NCBI GenBank assembly: GCA_023374045.1
Contig: CM041776.1
Location: forward strand, 322,053,925-322,117,924
Direction of reading: 5' to 3'
DNA from: Limonium bicolor
Lineage: Eukaryota > Streptophyta > Magnoliopsida > Caryophyllales > Plumbaginaceae
Length of the DNA stretch: 64,000 bases
The notes below the pieces were generated by a model. It ran no database searches and had not been told where the DNA came from. It was given only the letters and a program-made list of their open reading frames with translations. Positions 11,523 to 23,849 of the stretch are shown piece after piece (position 1 is the stretch's first letter; each line of letters starts with the position of its first letter). The translations under genes and the position numbers were made by a program.

Positions 11523-11755
11523 GATTAGAAGTTGCCACCCTTTCTTTTGGTACTCTTTGTAAGAGTTCCGTTCAGGCTTGTGCAATTACAATTAGAAGTT
11601 GCTGTTGACGTTTGTGAGACTCTGTTAGAAGTTGCTACCCCACCCCACATGTGGGGCTCTAGTTAGAAGTTGCTGCCCACACTTGTCCTGTTAGGAGTTG
11701 CTCCCACGCTCGTGGGACTCCTATTAGGAGTTTTCTTCCCCACGTGGGGCTCTTT
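11523..11755 (+). repeat. Array of a ~33-bp unit with TTAGAAGTTGC and hairpins
   Basis: Six copies of TTAG(A/G)AGTT(GC) begin at about 11525, 11592, 11625, 11663, 11691 and 11724. The spacing is 28-38 bp, with one double-length gap. Between them lie palindromes such as CCCCACATGTGGGG, CCCACGCTCGTGGG and CCCCACGTGGGG, each followed by 'ctct' or 'actc'. The last contains a G-box core (CACGTG). Not a CRISPR array: no constant repeat and spacer structure. Confidence 0.65.
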
Positions 11756-11759
11756 ATAG

Positions 11760-12444
11760 CACCAAGAGAAACCTGCAACCATTAAGAAGTAAGGACAATA
11801 CAAATTGAATCTTCTCCTTGTTTCAACCAATAGAACTTGTGGGACTAGAAGGTACCCCTGAGAAAAATTCAAATTGAAAATTGTCTGTCATATGTTCCCC
11901 ATCTTATACTAAGAAATAGAAGTTATAGGACCAGATGACTACAGATAATTCCCTCTAGGAAGGCTTAAAATACTTTAGTTGGATATTATCAACCAACCAG
12001 AAAGGGCCATCTCGTTACCATTGCAGCTGTAAACAGTCCTCTAGCTAACTGCGTATAACCAACTACTGTTTGCGCAGATGGAACGACATGATGACTAAAC
12101 TAACAGTAAGCCCCAACCATGCCTACTGGAGAATCCGATTGATACACGAAGATTCAAGCATACTTCCAAAGTACAACATATGTGTTGACCAGCTACTCAA
12201 GGACACCAATATAACATAGTTAACCTTGCTTCTTCTTGGTTAGATTCTTTTAGAATTGGTAAATGGGTTATACATTCGGGTTTAGAGTCATATTTGTTCA
12301 AGTAAAAACCCAGTCATGTCAATTAGGTTTTTAGAATGTTTGTTTCATGCGAAGTCAGTTCTGGGTTTTGTAGAATAAGGTAAGTTATTTTTGGGTTAGA
12401 GTTTGTAGACACGAAAAATTCTCACTTCAAGTAAAAAAAAGACG
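11760..12444. other. Intergenic, nothing recognised
   Basis: No ORF with a known motif and no repeat partner in this window. Confidence 0.4.
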
Positions 12445-12452
12445 CATGCCCC

Positions 12453-13630
12453 AATGTTCTTAGGATAATGATCCTAGAGTAGGATCAAAAGTGACCCCTA
12501 GGATCGGAACATGGGATCATATTGTTGGATCGTTCGATCCTACAAAAAGTAAGATAATATTATTAATGATTATACATATGTTATAAACAACTTATTTTTA
12601 AAGCATAAATATTGAATTGAATAAGAAAATATAGCATTATTGAACAAAATATTATAAATTAATACCACACAACTATGACAATACACTTACAAAATCGAAA
12701 ATATGATAAAAAACATTATTAATTGTCCATAAAAAAAGACAAAATGAAATGAGATACACAAAAACATAAGTCAAATCCACAGACTTCATAATTTTTATGT
12801 GCGCCTTTATATCTTTCATCATCATCCCAACAAATATTATGAGCTACAAGTCTTTATTTACTCAATTATGGGTTTTCATCCATGCTTGTTCGAAAGAGTA
12901 AGTAACCAATGGAAAACAAAGTCAAAATGACTTATAATAGCTTATTTTTCAATTTAAACAAGAAAGAAAAAATGATAAGAGTATCCATTCATATTTATAA
13001 ATTTATATTGGTTATATTAAGTTATTTTGCATTTTCTACTTTAGAGTTATTTTGCATTTTTTGAGAACCCAGATTCATTTTATAATCTTTCATACTAGAG
13101 AGTTAACAAGAAGTGATATTCCATTCTTAATTCATATCTGCTCAATGACCTAAAATAAATCTACACATAAAAGCTGTTTTAATAACATCCAATTGCAATG
13201 TTCAAAGTCATGGTATTTTATCGATTATGAAACTTTCTACAAACTTTTGAGAACTGTGTTTCTTTAGATTTTATTAAGGTATAATACATATGATATGAAA
13301 AACATATAAAAGTTGTTTTTAATTACCTTCAGTTGCATCAAAGTCAGGGTATTTTATGGATTACAAAACTTTCTTCAAACTTTAGTTTTTTTTTTAGATT
13401 TTATTAAGATATAACTCATAATGACATGAAAAACATAAACATAAAATAAAATTGGGGTCGTAGGGTCGTACTATGGATCTAGGGTGTAGGATAGTGGAAT
13501 CGTGTGATCATATTGTGATCCTGTGACGATCCTACACGGTTCTGATCTACATGTGATCCAGCTTGTAACTATGAATTCGGACCGCAAGATCGTAGGATCA
13601 TAGGATCGGATCGCGATTCTATGAACATTG
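12453..13630. mobile_element. Non-autonomous hAT-like element with near-perfect 8-bp target duplication
   Basis: The left end reads AATGTTCTTAGGATAATGATCC; the inverted right end reads CAATGTTCATAGAATCGCGAT and is then rich in 'atcctacgatc' words, as is the left end. Flanks are CATGCCCC (12445-12452) and CATGCACC (13631-13638), 7 of 8 identical, as expected for hAT. The interior is AT-rich and non-coding; the ORF at 13471-13779 overlaps the right end and is not a gene. Confidence 0.6.
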
Positions 13631-13638
13631 CATGCACC

Positions 13639-14395
13639 ATGGTCATCGAGTCGGTCATTCCCCCTGGCTTTACTAGGCAAATCTTGCCTGTTTTTTCTTG
13701 GAACCCTTATGTTTACAAAAGAACACGAGACTCTATTCTTTTCCACACGAGGAGAGAGGAAGAGAATGACGTTTTTCACTGATGAAACATTTTGGTTCTA
13801 CCTTGCATGGTTATTTCAAACTTCAGTTGTTTTTTAGAAAAAAGTGCATAGACTAAACTACTCTTTACTTAGCAATTCTCACAACTACAATTGAGAATTG
13901 TTGCTAGCTTAATGGTGAGTATGTGTGTGTGAAGAAAGAAACAAGTCTTAATTTTGAATCTTGTTATCCACGCGCTTAAATCGGCCATAACCCTGATCTT
14001 ATCCATGGGCACTTTATGAACTCTAATGGAAAAAAACCTGAAGACTACAACCTCCCATCTTCATTGACCCTAATTTTTTTTTCTAAAAGAACCAGAAGTT
14101 TCTATTCCTTTTGAATCCCAATAGGAGAAACCCATAATTAAAAACCCACGCCAAAAAAAAAAAAGACCTGAGTTTGTCAAACCATCACAACACCCGCTAC
14201 ACTCCACCAAAGGATTCATCCACGTTCGGAAGAGGGAATGAGTTAAAAAATGACCGAAAGGAAAACAGAGAGGTAACTAAGCTATTGTAATTCCATTAAG
14301 TGGGACATGTAGTAATAAAACTGTAAAGTATTTGTTAAGACAAAAAGATCACTAAGACCAAACAAATGTACACGGTCGTACTTGCCCTACTGAAT
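13639..14395. other. Intergenic, nothing recognised
   Basis: No known protein motif, RNA or repeat was found. Confidence 0.4.
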
Positions 14396-14987
14396 TAAGG
14401 GTGTGTTCACTTCGGGGTAATCAGCAAAGGGTAACGTAATCATTTCCTTTGTGGTTGTTTGTTTGTATTTTTAGTTATTCCGTTTCCCCCACTTCAGGTT
14501 TCAAAAACCCCCACATCCCTTTTAGTGATTCCCCCAAAATCCTAAGGAAAGGTATTCCCTTTCCTCCCTTTACCCCATCATCCTTAACATAAACAAATAT
14601 TAAATATATATATATATATGGTATATAATTTATATAAATACTAATATATAATTTTTATAAAATTAATATACAATATTTATATCTAATAGAAATAGAAATA
14701 TACATATTATTTCTACTTTATATAAATATAAATATGGATATGAATATAATATATATTATATAAATGTTTAATATATATCATTTATAATTTTTAAAAATAT
14801 TAATGTATAATTTATAAATAATGGTAATATATATTATTTATATTTGAAAAAGTGAACAAATACTACATATAAGATATATATAAATATTATTTATAATTTA
14901 AAATAAAGTTCTAAAAATAATAATATATATTATTAATAAATTTATATAAATATTAATATATATAATCATTTATACATATTAGTTATA

Positions 14988-15366
14988 GGGAAAATTCACG
15001 AGATACCCCTGTTTCTTTCATAATTCACAATATACCCCTGTGATTTTAGTAATTTAACTTTAAACATGCTTAAATATTGTCCTAAATTGATGAAACTTTA
15101 CATGGACGATGCTAAAGTGTTATATTGTGGTCCAATATCAAATTGAAGTTTTTTAAGCTCACATGTTCATTGGGTCCCACAGGTCACATGTGAGCTTAAA
15201 AAGCTTCAAATTTGATATTGGACCAAAATATAACACTTTAGCATCGTTCATGTAAAGTTTCATCAATTTTGGACAACATTTAAGCATGTTTAAAGTTAAA
15301 TTACTAAAATCACAGGGGTATATTGTGAATTACGAAAGAAAACAGGGGTATCTCGTGAATTTTTCC
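14988..15366. mobile_element. Foldback MITE, family F1 (copy 2)
   Basis: Starts GGGAAAATTCACGAG and ends CTCGTGAATTTTTCC, flanked by TA on both sides (14986-14987, 15367-15368). About 170-bp arms around a short centre. Nested in the PIF-type element. Confidence 0.85.
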
Positions 15367-15559
15367 TAATATTTATTTAAATTTCAAATAATATATATAT
15401 AAATACTTTTATATATTAAATATATATATATAAAATATTTATTAAATTTATAATAATATATATAAATATTTAAATTTTTATATCATTAAAATGTAAATAA
15501 TATTTATTAATATTAATATATATTATATATAACATTTGTTCATATTTAATTATATTATA

Positions 15560-16103
15560 GGGAAAATTACATCCCTCACCCATGACGTTTGGTGAAATTA
15601 CGTAGCCCACCCACGAGGTTTCAAAAAATTACTTTGCCCACTCACGTGGTTTCCACTATTTTACATCCAGTAACTTTTCTAATATTTGATCAACTTAAAA
15701 GATGGTTAAATGTTATCCAAAATTGATGAAACTTTACATGGACGATTCTAAGGTGTTATATTTTGATCTAGCGTGAAATCCAAAATTTTAGGGTCATATA
15801 TTACATGTGGGACCAATGAAAATACGTTCACATGTCACAAGTTTCATGGGTCCCACAGGTAATATATGACATTAAAAACTTTAGATTTCACGCTAGATCA
15901 AAACATAACACCTTAGGATCGTCCATGTAAGGTTTCATCAATTTTAGATAACATTTAACCATTTTTTAAGTTGATCAAATATTAGAAAAGTTGCTGGATG
16001 TAAAAATAGTAGAAACCACATGGGTGGGCAAAGTAATTTTTGAAACCTCGTGGGGGGGGTGTGTAATTTCACCAAACGTCATGGGTGGGGATGTAATTTT
16101 CCC
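15560..16103. mobile_element. Foldback MITE, family F2
   Basis: Starts GGGAAAATTACATCCC, ends in its inverse, and is flanked by TA at 15558-15559 and 16104-16105. Arms of about 240 bp. Its inner core ('ttgatgaaactttacatgga', 'gtgttatattttgat') is shared with F1, while the outer ~120 bp is different. Nested in the PIF-type element. Confidence 0.85.
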
Positions 16104-16329
16104 TAAAAAAATTTATACCATTTTTCATCATTTTTTGTGCTTTTAAAACAAGATGCATCATTGATATGTTTTGGTAAGCTTAAAATTTTATATTTTTAGA
16201 ATGAATATATATTAGGTATTTTTTAAAGTGAATCTTATTCATTAGTAAAATGAACCTTCTTTAATAATAAAATGAACCTTACTCATTAACAAAATGAAAT
16301 TATCCCAAACACTCTGAAAAACCACCATA

Positions 16330-16734
16330 GGAATTCACAATATACCCCTGTTTCTTTCGTAATTCACAATATACCCCTGTGATTTTAGTAATTTAACTTT
16401 AAACATGCTTAAATGTTGTCCAAAATTGATGAAACTTTACATGAACGATGCTAAAGTGTTATATTTTGGCCCAATATCAAATTTGAAGCTTTTAAGCTCA
16501 CATGTGACCTGTGGGACCCAATGAATATGTGATGTTCATTGGGTCCCACAGGTCACATGTGAGCTTAAAAAACTTCAAATTTGATATTGGACCAAAATAT
16601 AACACTTTAGCATTGTCCATGTAAAGTTTCATCATTTTGGACAATATTTAAGCATGTTTAAAGTTAAATTACTAAAATCACAGGGGGATATTGTGAATTA
16701 TGAAAGAAAATAGGGGTATCTCGTGAATTTTCCC
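16330..16734. mobile_element. Foldback MITE, family F1 (copy 3)
   Basis: Arms match copies 1 and 2. The left terminus is shortened (GGAATTCAC instead of GGGAAAATTCAC), the right ends in TTTTCCC, and TA flanks both sides (16328-16329, 16735-16736). Nested in the PIF-type element. Confidence 0.82.
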
Positions 16735-17654
16735 TAAATATTATATAATATATATTAATAAATATTATTTATAACTAAATACAACAAAATTATAAAGAAA
16801 ATATTATATATATAGAAAATTTTAAATAATGTTATATATAATATATGTAATTATTAATATATCATATATTGTATATATAATTTATATAAATATTAATATA
16901 TATCATTTATAACACTTCTCTGTTTGGAACCAAACAACAACAAAGACAATCATTAAGAATTTCATTCCGTTTCCGTGTAGAATCAAACAGACTTCTTGAT
17001 TCGGGTGAATCTCTTTCCTTCCTTTCCATTCCCTTTCCTGATTCCATTTGTTTTCCTCGTCTCGAAGTGAATGCACCCTAAGTTAACCGCGCTAACCGCG
17101 CTACGTGTATTGTACTACAATGAACACTAACAACATCCACAATAAGGAGAATGCATTCCACACTCAAGATATTATTTTATTTCTTCCCTCACATTCACAC
17201 TATTCTTTTGCTAATACACCCACTTTTTGGATTCTTAGTTAAACAACCTTCTCACATTTTCTCTCCTCCATCTCATTATTTTCCTTTTCTTTTATTGGAA
17301 AATTTATGAAATGTCACTATGTTTTAGCTAATTCATGCACTACCACAAAAAAAAATAAGTCATGAAATGTCATTATGTTTTTGCTGAAATTTATGAAATG
17401 TCACTCTAGTCGTTGACCAGTAGGAAAGAAAGAAATACCGTGGTAGTTAACAAAGTAATTTGGGAGTTCACGATATGTCAATATGTGCTAAATAGTAAAA
17501 AAAATCAAAATAGTATTAAAAATATGGATAGTTATAAAAACAAATGAAAATAAATTATATAAAATAAAAATTATTAGAAAATCTTAAAAATATTAATAAT
17601 AATAAATATATTTTAGAAAAAATAATAAACTGTTAAGTACTCTAAAATAGAATA

Positions 17655-18116
17655 CTATCTCCCTCCCATCTGGAATGTCCTGTTTACTATTTGAGCATGT
17701 TGTTTGACTTTACATTGAACAAATAAGATAAAGTAATTTATAAATCTAAGTTATACAATAGATTCCTTACAAATAAACTATATCTTGACGATTTTAGTTT
17801 TATAAAATTAGCTTATCTTATACTACCTCTGTCCCGTCATAAGTGTTCTCATTTACTTTTGGCACGCTTTTCCACTTCAATATTAAATATAGAAGATAAA
17901 ATAATTTTTACAATATATAGTTTTTCATATAAGGATTCCATTATAAATTTTTTTTATATAAAAATATATTATCTTACATGTTATATATTGAAGTCAAACG
18001 ACAAGCTCAAATAGTAAAGTGGACAAAAAGATTGGGACGGAGGGAGTATGTTAAATATTGGTGTAAAAAAAACGTGTCAAAAAGCAAACAAGACAATCCT
18101 GGTGGGACGGAGGTAG
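17655..18116. mobile_element. Stowaway MITE (outer of a nested pair)
   Basis: Ends CTATCTCCCTCCCATCTGG and (inverted) CTACCTCCGTCCCACCAGG, flanked by TA (17653-17654 and 18117-18118). Split by another Stowaway at 17823-18046. Without it the element is about 238 bp, a normal size. Confidence 0.85.
17823..18046. mobile_element. Stowaway MITE (inner of a nested pair)
   Basis: Starts CTACCTCTGTCCCG and ends CGGGACGGAGGGAG-like, with TA on both sides (17821-17822, 18047-18048). The interior has 'cacgcttttccacttcaata' and 'ttgaagtcaaacgacaagctc', as in the other copies at 19092, 35293 and 42029. Confidence 0.9.
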
Positions 18117-18684
18117 TATAAAATTTCAAAGACATAATAATACTTAAATAAAATTTTTAAAAAGTTATTCTAAAAGAATGATTAAAATTGGTAGAAAAAT
18201 AGAAAAGTTGAAGAAAATGTATAATATAAATTCAAAACTATTGAAAAGTTTTCAAGCATAAAGATTTAATTTACTTTTTTTTTTCTATAATTTTATTTCT
18301 ATTTCTAACAATTTTATTTCTTTTTCTACCAGTTTTTTTTTCAAAATAAATATTTTAAATTGTATAAGTACTAATGTGTCTTCAAAATTTTATTTTCTAT
18401 TTTAAGACACTTAATTTTTTGAATTTTCTACAAAATATTTATTAATTATTGAATTTTATGATTTTTATTATAATTTAAACTTTTTTTTATATTATCTGTA
18501 TTTTTTAATGTTTTTTACACATAATAATATTATGAACTTTAAATAATTTTGTTAAATAGTAAGAGTATTTATACTTTTTTTCTACTTGTCAACGACTTGA
18601 GTAGTATTTCATAAATTTAGAGGAAAATTGATGGTATTTCATAAATTAAACAAAAACTTAGTGACTTTTAATGAAATGTCCCCT

Positions 18685-19091
18685 CCGGTATACTAGTATG
18701 AATGAAATCAACTACCTTATTATTGGAATCAACTCTGTCAAACTTATCAAATTAGTAGTTAGCCACAACAAGAAGAGATCGTAGATGCCCTGACAAACTT
18801 ATCAAATTAGTAGTCAGCTTCAACAAAAAGAGATGAGTTAATGCAAGTGATGCCTAACACGTACAGCTCCGAAGCTGAACTATAATACACATCAATCTGA
18901 TTAATATGCCCTGAATCTCTCCTTTGATACAATCAAACGATCAAGCCACAACTCTAGCCAGTGATAGAGAGGAAAAAGAGAAGCAGGACGAGCACAAAAA
19001 TAAAACAATGCTTTACATTCATACGGGTTTCACTATTTCAGATGAAAAATATGCATTACCAGCGAAAGCAGCTAGTGCCCCTTGAGATATA
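18685..19091. other. Intergenic with a small direct repeat
   Basis: 'caaacttatcaaattagtagt' type sequence occurs twice (about 18739 and 18792), each followed by 'caacaa(g/a)aagagat'. Nothing else is recognised. Confidence 0.5.
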
Positions 19092-19325
19092 CTCCCTCGT
19101 TCCACTTGGACCTTCTTCTTTGTTTTTTAGTACGTTTTTTCCATTTTAATATTAAACAATAGATAATTCTTCTTTGTTTTTAGTACGTTTTTCCACTTTA
19201 ATATTAAACATATAAGATAAAATAATTTATAAAACAAATTTCTACAACATACAGTTTATGTTAATATTGAAATCAAACGATAAGTCAAATAATGATAAGT
19301 CCAAATAATTATCAGAAGGAGGGAG
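19092..19325. mobile_element. Stowaway MITE with internal duplication
   Basis: Starts CTCCCTCGTTCCACTTGG and ends AAGGAGGGAG, flanked by TA (19090-19091, 19326-19327). A ~55-bp segment ('cttctttgtttt' through 'attttaatattaaaca') is tandemly duplicated near the left end. Confidence 0.85.
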
Positions 19326-19327
19326 TA

Positions 19328-20640
19328 TATACGCAGAGGCCGCGCCCTTGCCAACAAGACGCAAGTCACCACACATGAGAGGAAAAAACTGGAGATTCTG
19401 GAACGTTCATTGTTGCGATTAATTGGCTCCATAGAGGTAGGGGATTAATGTCACTGCTAAATGTGGGAATTAAATTGTAATGAAACATGATGTTCGACGC
19501 AAATTTAGGTATTTATGAAATTCAGAGGAAGACACAAATACCCTCCAATATAAAACATATATGCGCCAGAAATACTGAACCAGGGTAAACCATGAAGCAA
19601 TAACATCATCAGAATCAGACAAAGTATAAACCAAATGCACAGATTTCGCACCGGATTACAGATGACAAACAAGAGGGGATTAAATTACCTAGCAATGGAG
19701 CGTACATTGAGCACGGATCTGCGGCCAGCACTTCCTTTGTGCGATGGTTGTAGTAGAAAGGAAACATGAAGATTGACGAAATTACATCTTTCTTATGTGC
19801 CAAGCCAGTCTGTATGGTTAATGTAATATGGCCAATTTGAAGTGTAAAACGGTAGATACGACAGGCATGTTGGAAGTATGGGGAATAATTTTAAGATTCA
19901 GTGAGATGGAATTGCCGATGGATGATGTGGTATAAATAAAAAAACTATAGATTGATGCACAAACAAGAATGCACTCGTACCAGTCGTACGCCAGGAATAT
20001 TCACTGGAATTGGAAGAAGGGCAAGGTCGTAGGGTAAAAGGGGTAAAAATGTAATCCCACTGTTACGGTAGCGGCCTATTCCACTTTGATTTCTAAACGC
20101 AGGTAAAACCTGCGTTATGTTATTGCTCCACAAGAATCTACGACTTTGAAGCCGCGTACCCCAAAAAGTTGGACATATTGTCAGTCATCAAAACCGGCGA
20201 ATCTTCCAGATCGACTGGGGTCTCTTTGTAGAACAATTCATAGCTGGGACATAATCTGAATATGAGCTCAGGAAACGCCTATCTTTCTAGTTCCAAATAT
20301 ATCTCCCGTATATTTGTAACGTCAAGGCTCAAATTGTAGTAACAAAGTGAAGTCATATATTAGTAGAAATTCAGATCTAAACACATCTACCAAAGTATCA
20401 AACCTTAAAATCAAGAATCGCCTATCACGCTTGAGTTGAACAGCCTTAAATCTCCAGCCCAAGGGCTCTAAAAGCTAACAAGTAGTAGCCCACATAAGAA
20501 CATCATGCCATGAAGAAGAAAAGGTCAGAGAACAAAAAAAAAAGCAAAAAACTAACCACAGCAATTACATTTCTTTTAAAAAAACCATAGTAATGCCATT
20601 GAACAATCCTTAGAAGAGTAATATATATATACCCACATGT
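19328..20640. other. Intergenic, nothing recognised
   Basis: Short ORFs on the minus strand (19615-19803, 19945-20133) have no recognisable motif. This stretch lies downstream of the SPPL gene and may include part of its 3' UTR at the right edge. Confidence 0.4.
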
Positions 20641-20828
20641 TAAGGTTAATAAGAAAAGACAATTCATTCAAAGTAGTTCCGCCTGAGAAGAATCAGGTGC
20701 TTCAATTAATCACTACAAAAGCAAGTGTTCTCTCTACAAAAGAGGAGCACAGCCTCCTTACTCTGTTATCTTTACAAGCTCTCCCCTAGATCTGTTGCTT
20801 GTCTTCCATATCATAATGCTGTCATATT

Positions 20829-23807
20829 CTACTCGCACCCTAACAAGTTAGACTCAGGTGAATGAGATTTATCACCATGAAGAATTTGGACACTACCTTC
20901 CCACAATTCTTCAAGATCCTTTTCAGCCAAGAGACTACAACCACTGGACCCAAAGTTGACGGTACCTGTTTGGACCAAACCAAGTAAACGCATTCAGGTC
21001 AGTATCACCACCCAGGGTGGATCTTGCAGAGTCAAATTACATCTAAAATTTTAGCTCCTTCATAACTACCACCACAGCAAGTTCTTGAACTAACATAATG
21101 CGTTAATACAATGGCTAATCACGCTGAGCAGTCTCTTTACTTGGGACACGACTTACTGCCCACGAGCACAATTGTTGTGGACGGTCTACCAGAAGCAACC
21201 TCCAAGATATATCAACTAGCTTATTTGCACAGAAATTAATCCTAACTGATGGAATGGCAATCCTGCAGGGAACTAAAAAACTAAATGTAGTATGTGTAAC
21301 CACAAGGCTTAACCAGCTAAAAAAAACAAAATATGTTTTTGGGTTGGTGACTAAGAAGCAGGTTGTACTATTAGGATTCATCAGATACCAAATACATTGT
21401 TATGCGTCATTTGTCCCGTCTTAAAATCTAAAAGAATGAGATTCCAGCAAGACCCGAGGGGAGGTGGGATAGTCGAGGGAACTAACCATATTAAGCATTT
21501 GACTTTGCAATTTGATGATAAATGATATCAAGAATTTTAAGGACCAAATAAGCAAGAGACAGTGAGAAGACACCCCCAAGCTTCAAACTAATTCGAAGTC
21601 ACAATCTACCGCTGTCAGAGCATCCTTCCAGGAAGAGCTGTTGTCCATTATATAATATTTGTAGCACTCGCGATAATCATATAGTTTTTATATTATATGG
21701 TAAAAGAAAAAGAAAAAATTACCAGGTAAAGAAGTGCTGGCTGAGGTGAGTGAGTCAAAATCCCAGCGGATAAAGCAGATACTAAACCAATAGCATAGCC
21801 AGACACTGCATACCATATGTATTTGTGTCCTTTAGGAGGAGGCAAAGTCCATGGCACTAATAGGTTCTCGAACCTTCCTATAATCGAAGCAGAGTACTAA
21901 AGCCAAAAGCATGGCAGGGATGGCCTGCAAAAGATGGAAAACAGAAGTTCAAGCTATTAATCATAATTAGAATAAAAATAACAAAATTACAATGTTTAGA
22001 ATTATAAAAGTGCATCAACATACTTTAAATACAAGGATGACCAACCCAAAGAAACCAAGAAGAGAAATAATTCAGAAGAGAAGGTGAATGAATAATGAAT
22101 GTCTTGCGTGAAATGAAATGCAGGCAGACACCTAAACGCCAGAGATCATTTCTTCATGCATTGACAATAATAAGTAAAGCGATCAGAAGTTGTAGTAATC
22201 AGTTAATATCATACAGACAACGCCCTTTGAAGAAACTGTAGTTGGCACACTGGATCCATGAAAGACATCATCACAGAATATTAGACACAACTAGAGTATC
22301 AGACGGGAGCATGTGAGTTTAACATCCAAGGAAATCCACCATCTCCCTACCCAAAACCTTCCAGTTCTCTCATCAAGCATACTAACAAAGAAATATTTAA
22401 GTGCATCTGGAACAAAGATCATCCAGAATAAGTTTCTTTTCCATAATATCTAAAACAGACCGCACATAAGGAAATGTCCACCAATTAACTTGTCACTTCT
22501 AGCTACAAGTACTGTATATCGATATTGTATTTCAGCTTCACTTGCACAATGTTGGTTCAAGTTATTGTAGTAAATAAATTAGACAACACAGCAGTGTAAG
22601 AAAATATTTTCTAGTCACCAAAATGATAATTGTGGAAACCAGAGATTATTTGGAAGCATATGTTGTTAGTGCATCTCCAAGGCACTGTCATTATCAAGCA
22701 CAAACAATCAGATAACAGCTCAACAAAAATCGCAACTCAAAGTCAAAGCATCGATTACAGTAGCTCCAGTTATTAGAAAAAGTTGGACATATACATCCAT
22801 CCTGTGTGTCGGTACCTTCTTACAGTGTTCAGTAAATGATGCCGGAAATTCGCATGGTTATCACTTATCATTGCAAGGACATCGAATGAAGAAAAGAGTG
22901 TTTCAACATAAGTAAATGACAAAAGTGCTATATAACCAACTTAAAGGAACTCATCTACTATATTTTTTAATAATTAAGCAGCAGAACAATGCTAGGATGA
23001 GAATGATCAAGTACCATATCACCTAGCCCAAGCATCATATAATCAGCCGAGCTGCCTCCGGGAACAGCTCCGCCAAAGAGATTCCTAGGAAAACACAATT
23101 TTCAACGGCAACTCCAACTTCTTTGTAATCTTTGCAATCCAGGAAGACTTAAACTGTTTGCAACAGTGTGAACAGGGTTGGAGGCTTTGGGTAGCTACTG
23201 ATACCATGACATTTGCACCGAAGAACCTCTCCGAATAGAAGACCCAGAATATATCATACATGAACAAGCATACAAGAAGCATAGCACATACTTTAATATT
23301 TGGAAGTCGAACAGGCTCACAAACGCCACACAAATGGAGATCCCTAACAAGTTGTTTAAAACCCAGTGTCCAGATACAAGCCATGTAGCAACCACACTAC
23401 AGCAGGCCACCAATAGAAGTCCTTGGATTCTTGTAAATGACTTTGAGCAACAGCGCGAGACATAAGGATCAGATAGCCCAAGCTGTGACCTTACATGACT
23501 TACATGAGGTGCTAGGCAAAGAAAGAGATGAAGCAGATGCAATGGCTGTGAATCCGGTTAGCACTTGGGAGACCGAAGAAAACAAATAAAACATCAAAAT
23601 GAGGCTAAAAGAGCTCATCACTGGGATCATTAGAGCTTGAGACCTGTCCAAGGTAATTGCAGCTTCAGATAGATCTCGATTGCGCTCCATCTCTTTCCCA
23701 TAGTTGAGGGCACGGAAAGCAGAGGCAAATGTGACAGATACAGCTGTTACAATTAGAGTAACTGAAGCAGGCTCTAATAGATATGTCAGTTTCCACAAAG
23801 GTTCCAT
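20829..23807 (-). CDS. SPPL1-like: Signal peptide peptidase-like intramembrane aspartyl protease
   Basis: Multi-pass membrane protease of the presenilin/SPP family (A22B), which cuts transmembrane segments of membrane proteins. Plant SPPLs of this short type lack the N-terminal protease-associated domain. Three coding exons are visible: 23807-23015, 21924-21723 and 20965-20829, with GT donors at 23014 and 21722 and AG acceptors before 21924 and 20965. Exon 1 starts MEPLWKLTYLLEPASVTLIV and holds the FRALNYGKEME, SQALMIPVMSS and GHWVLNNLLGI segments, the first catalytic motif YDIFWVF and the second LGLGDM. Exon 2 has AIPAMLLALVLCFDYRK. The PALLYL|VPSTLGP border brings in the PAL motif, and the end reads GCE-stop. 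Total coding length about 377 codons, normal for the group. At least five one-base indels break the frame (for example after SASSLS, before KGHKYIW, and inside the final LKRDLEELWEG). All three active-site motifs are intact, so I read it as a real gene with consensus errors, though recent inactivation is not excluded. Confidence 0.9.
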
Positions 23808-23849
23808 TATAAGGTCAGAGAAGGTTCTTTCAAAACTCCACTTCTCGGT

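Larger units (their letters stand above)
14399..17078. mobile_element. PIF/Harbinger-type non-autonomous element with nested MITEs
   Basis: Ends GGGTGTGTTCACTTCG and (inverted) GGGTGCATTCACTTCG are flanked by TAA on both sides (14396-14398 and 17079-17081), the trinucleotide duplication of the PIF/Harbinger superfamily. The outer 150-200 bp at each side are rich in 'ccctttcc' words in opposite orientation. The interior is AT-rich and has no transposase. Three younger foldback elements lie inside, so the element was about 1.35 kb before the insertions. Confidence 0.72.
17297..18684. mobile_element. Foldback element, family F3 (copy with nested Stowaways)
   Basis: The left end has 'atttatgaaatgtcactatg' and the right end its inverse with some changes. 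Further in, 'agtcgttgaccagtagg' on the left answers 'cttgtcaacgactt' on the right. The AT-rich middle is interrupted by the Stowaway pair at 17655-18116. Related to 25274-26626. Confidence 0.65.

Noticed and set aside
23085..23542. Two separate overlapping ORFs as distinct genes
   Set aside because: They are pieces of one SPPL exon in different frames, joined by one-base indels.
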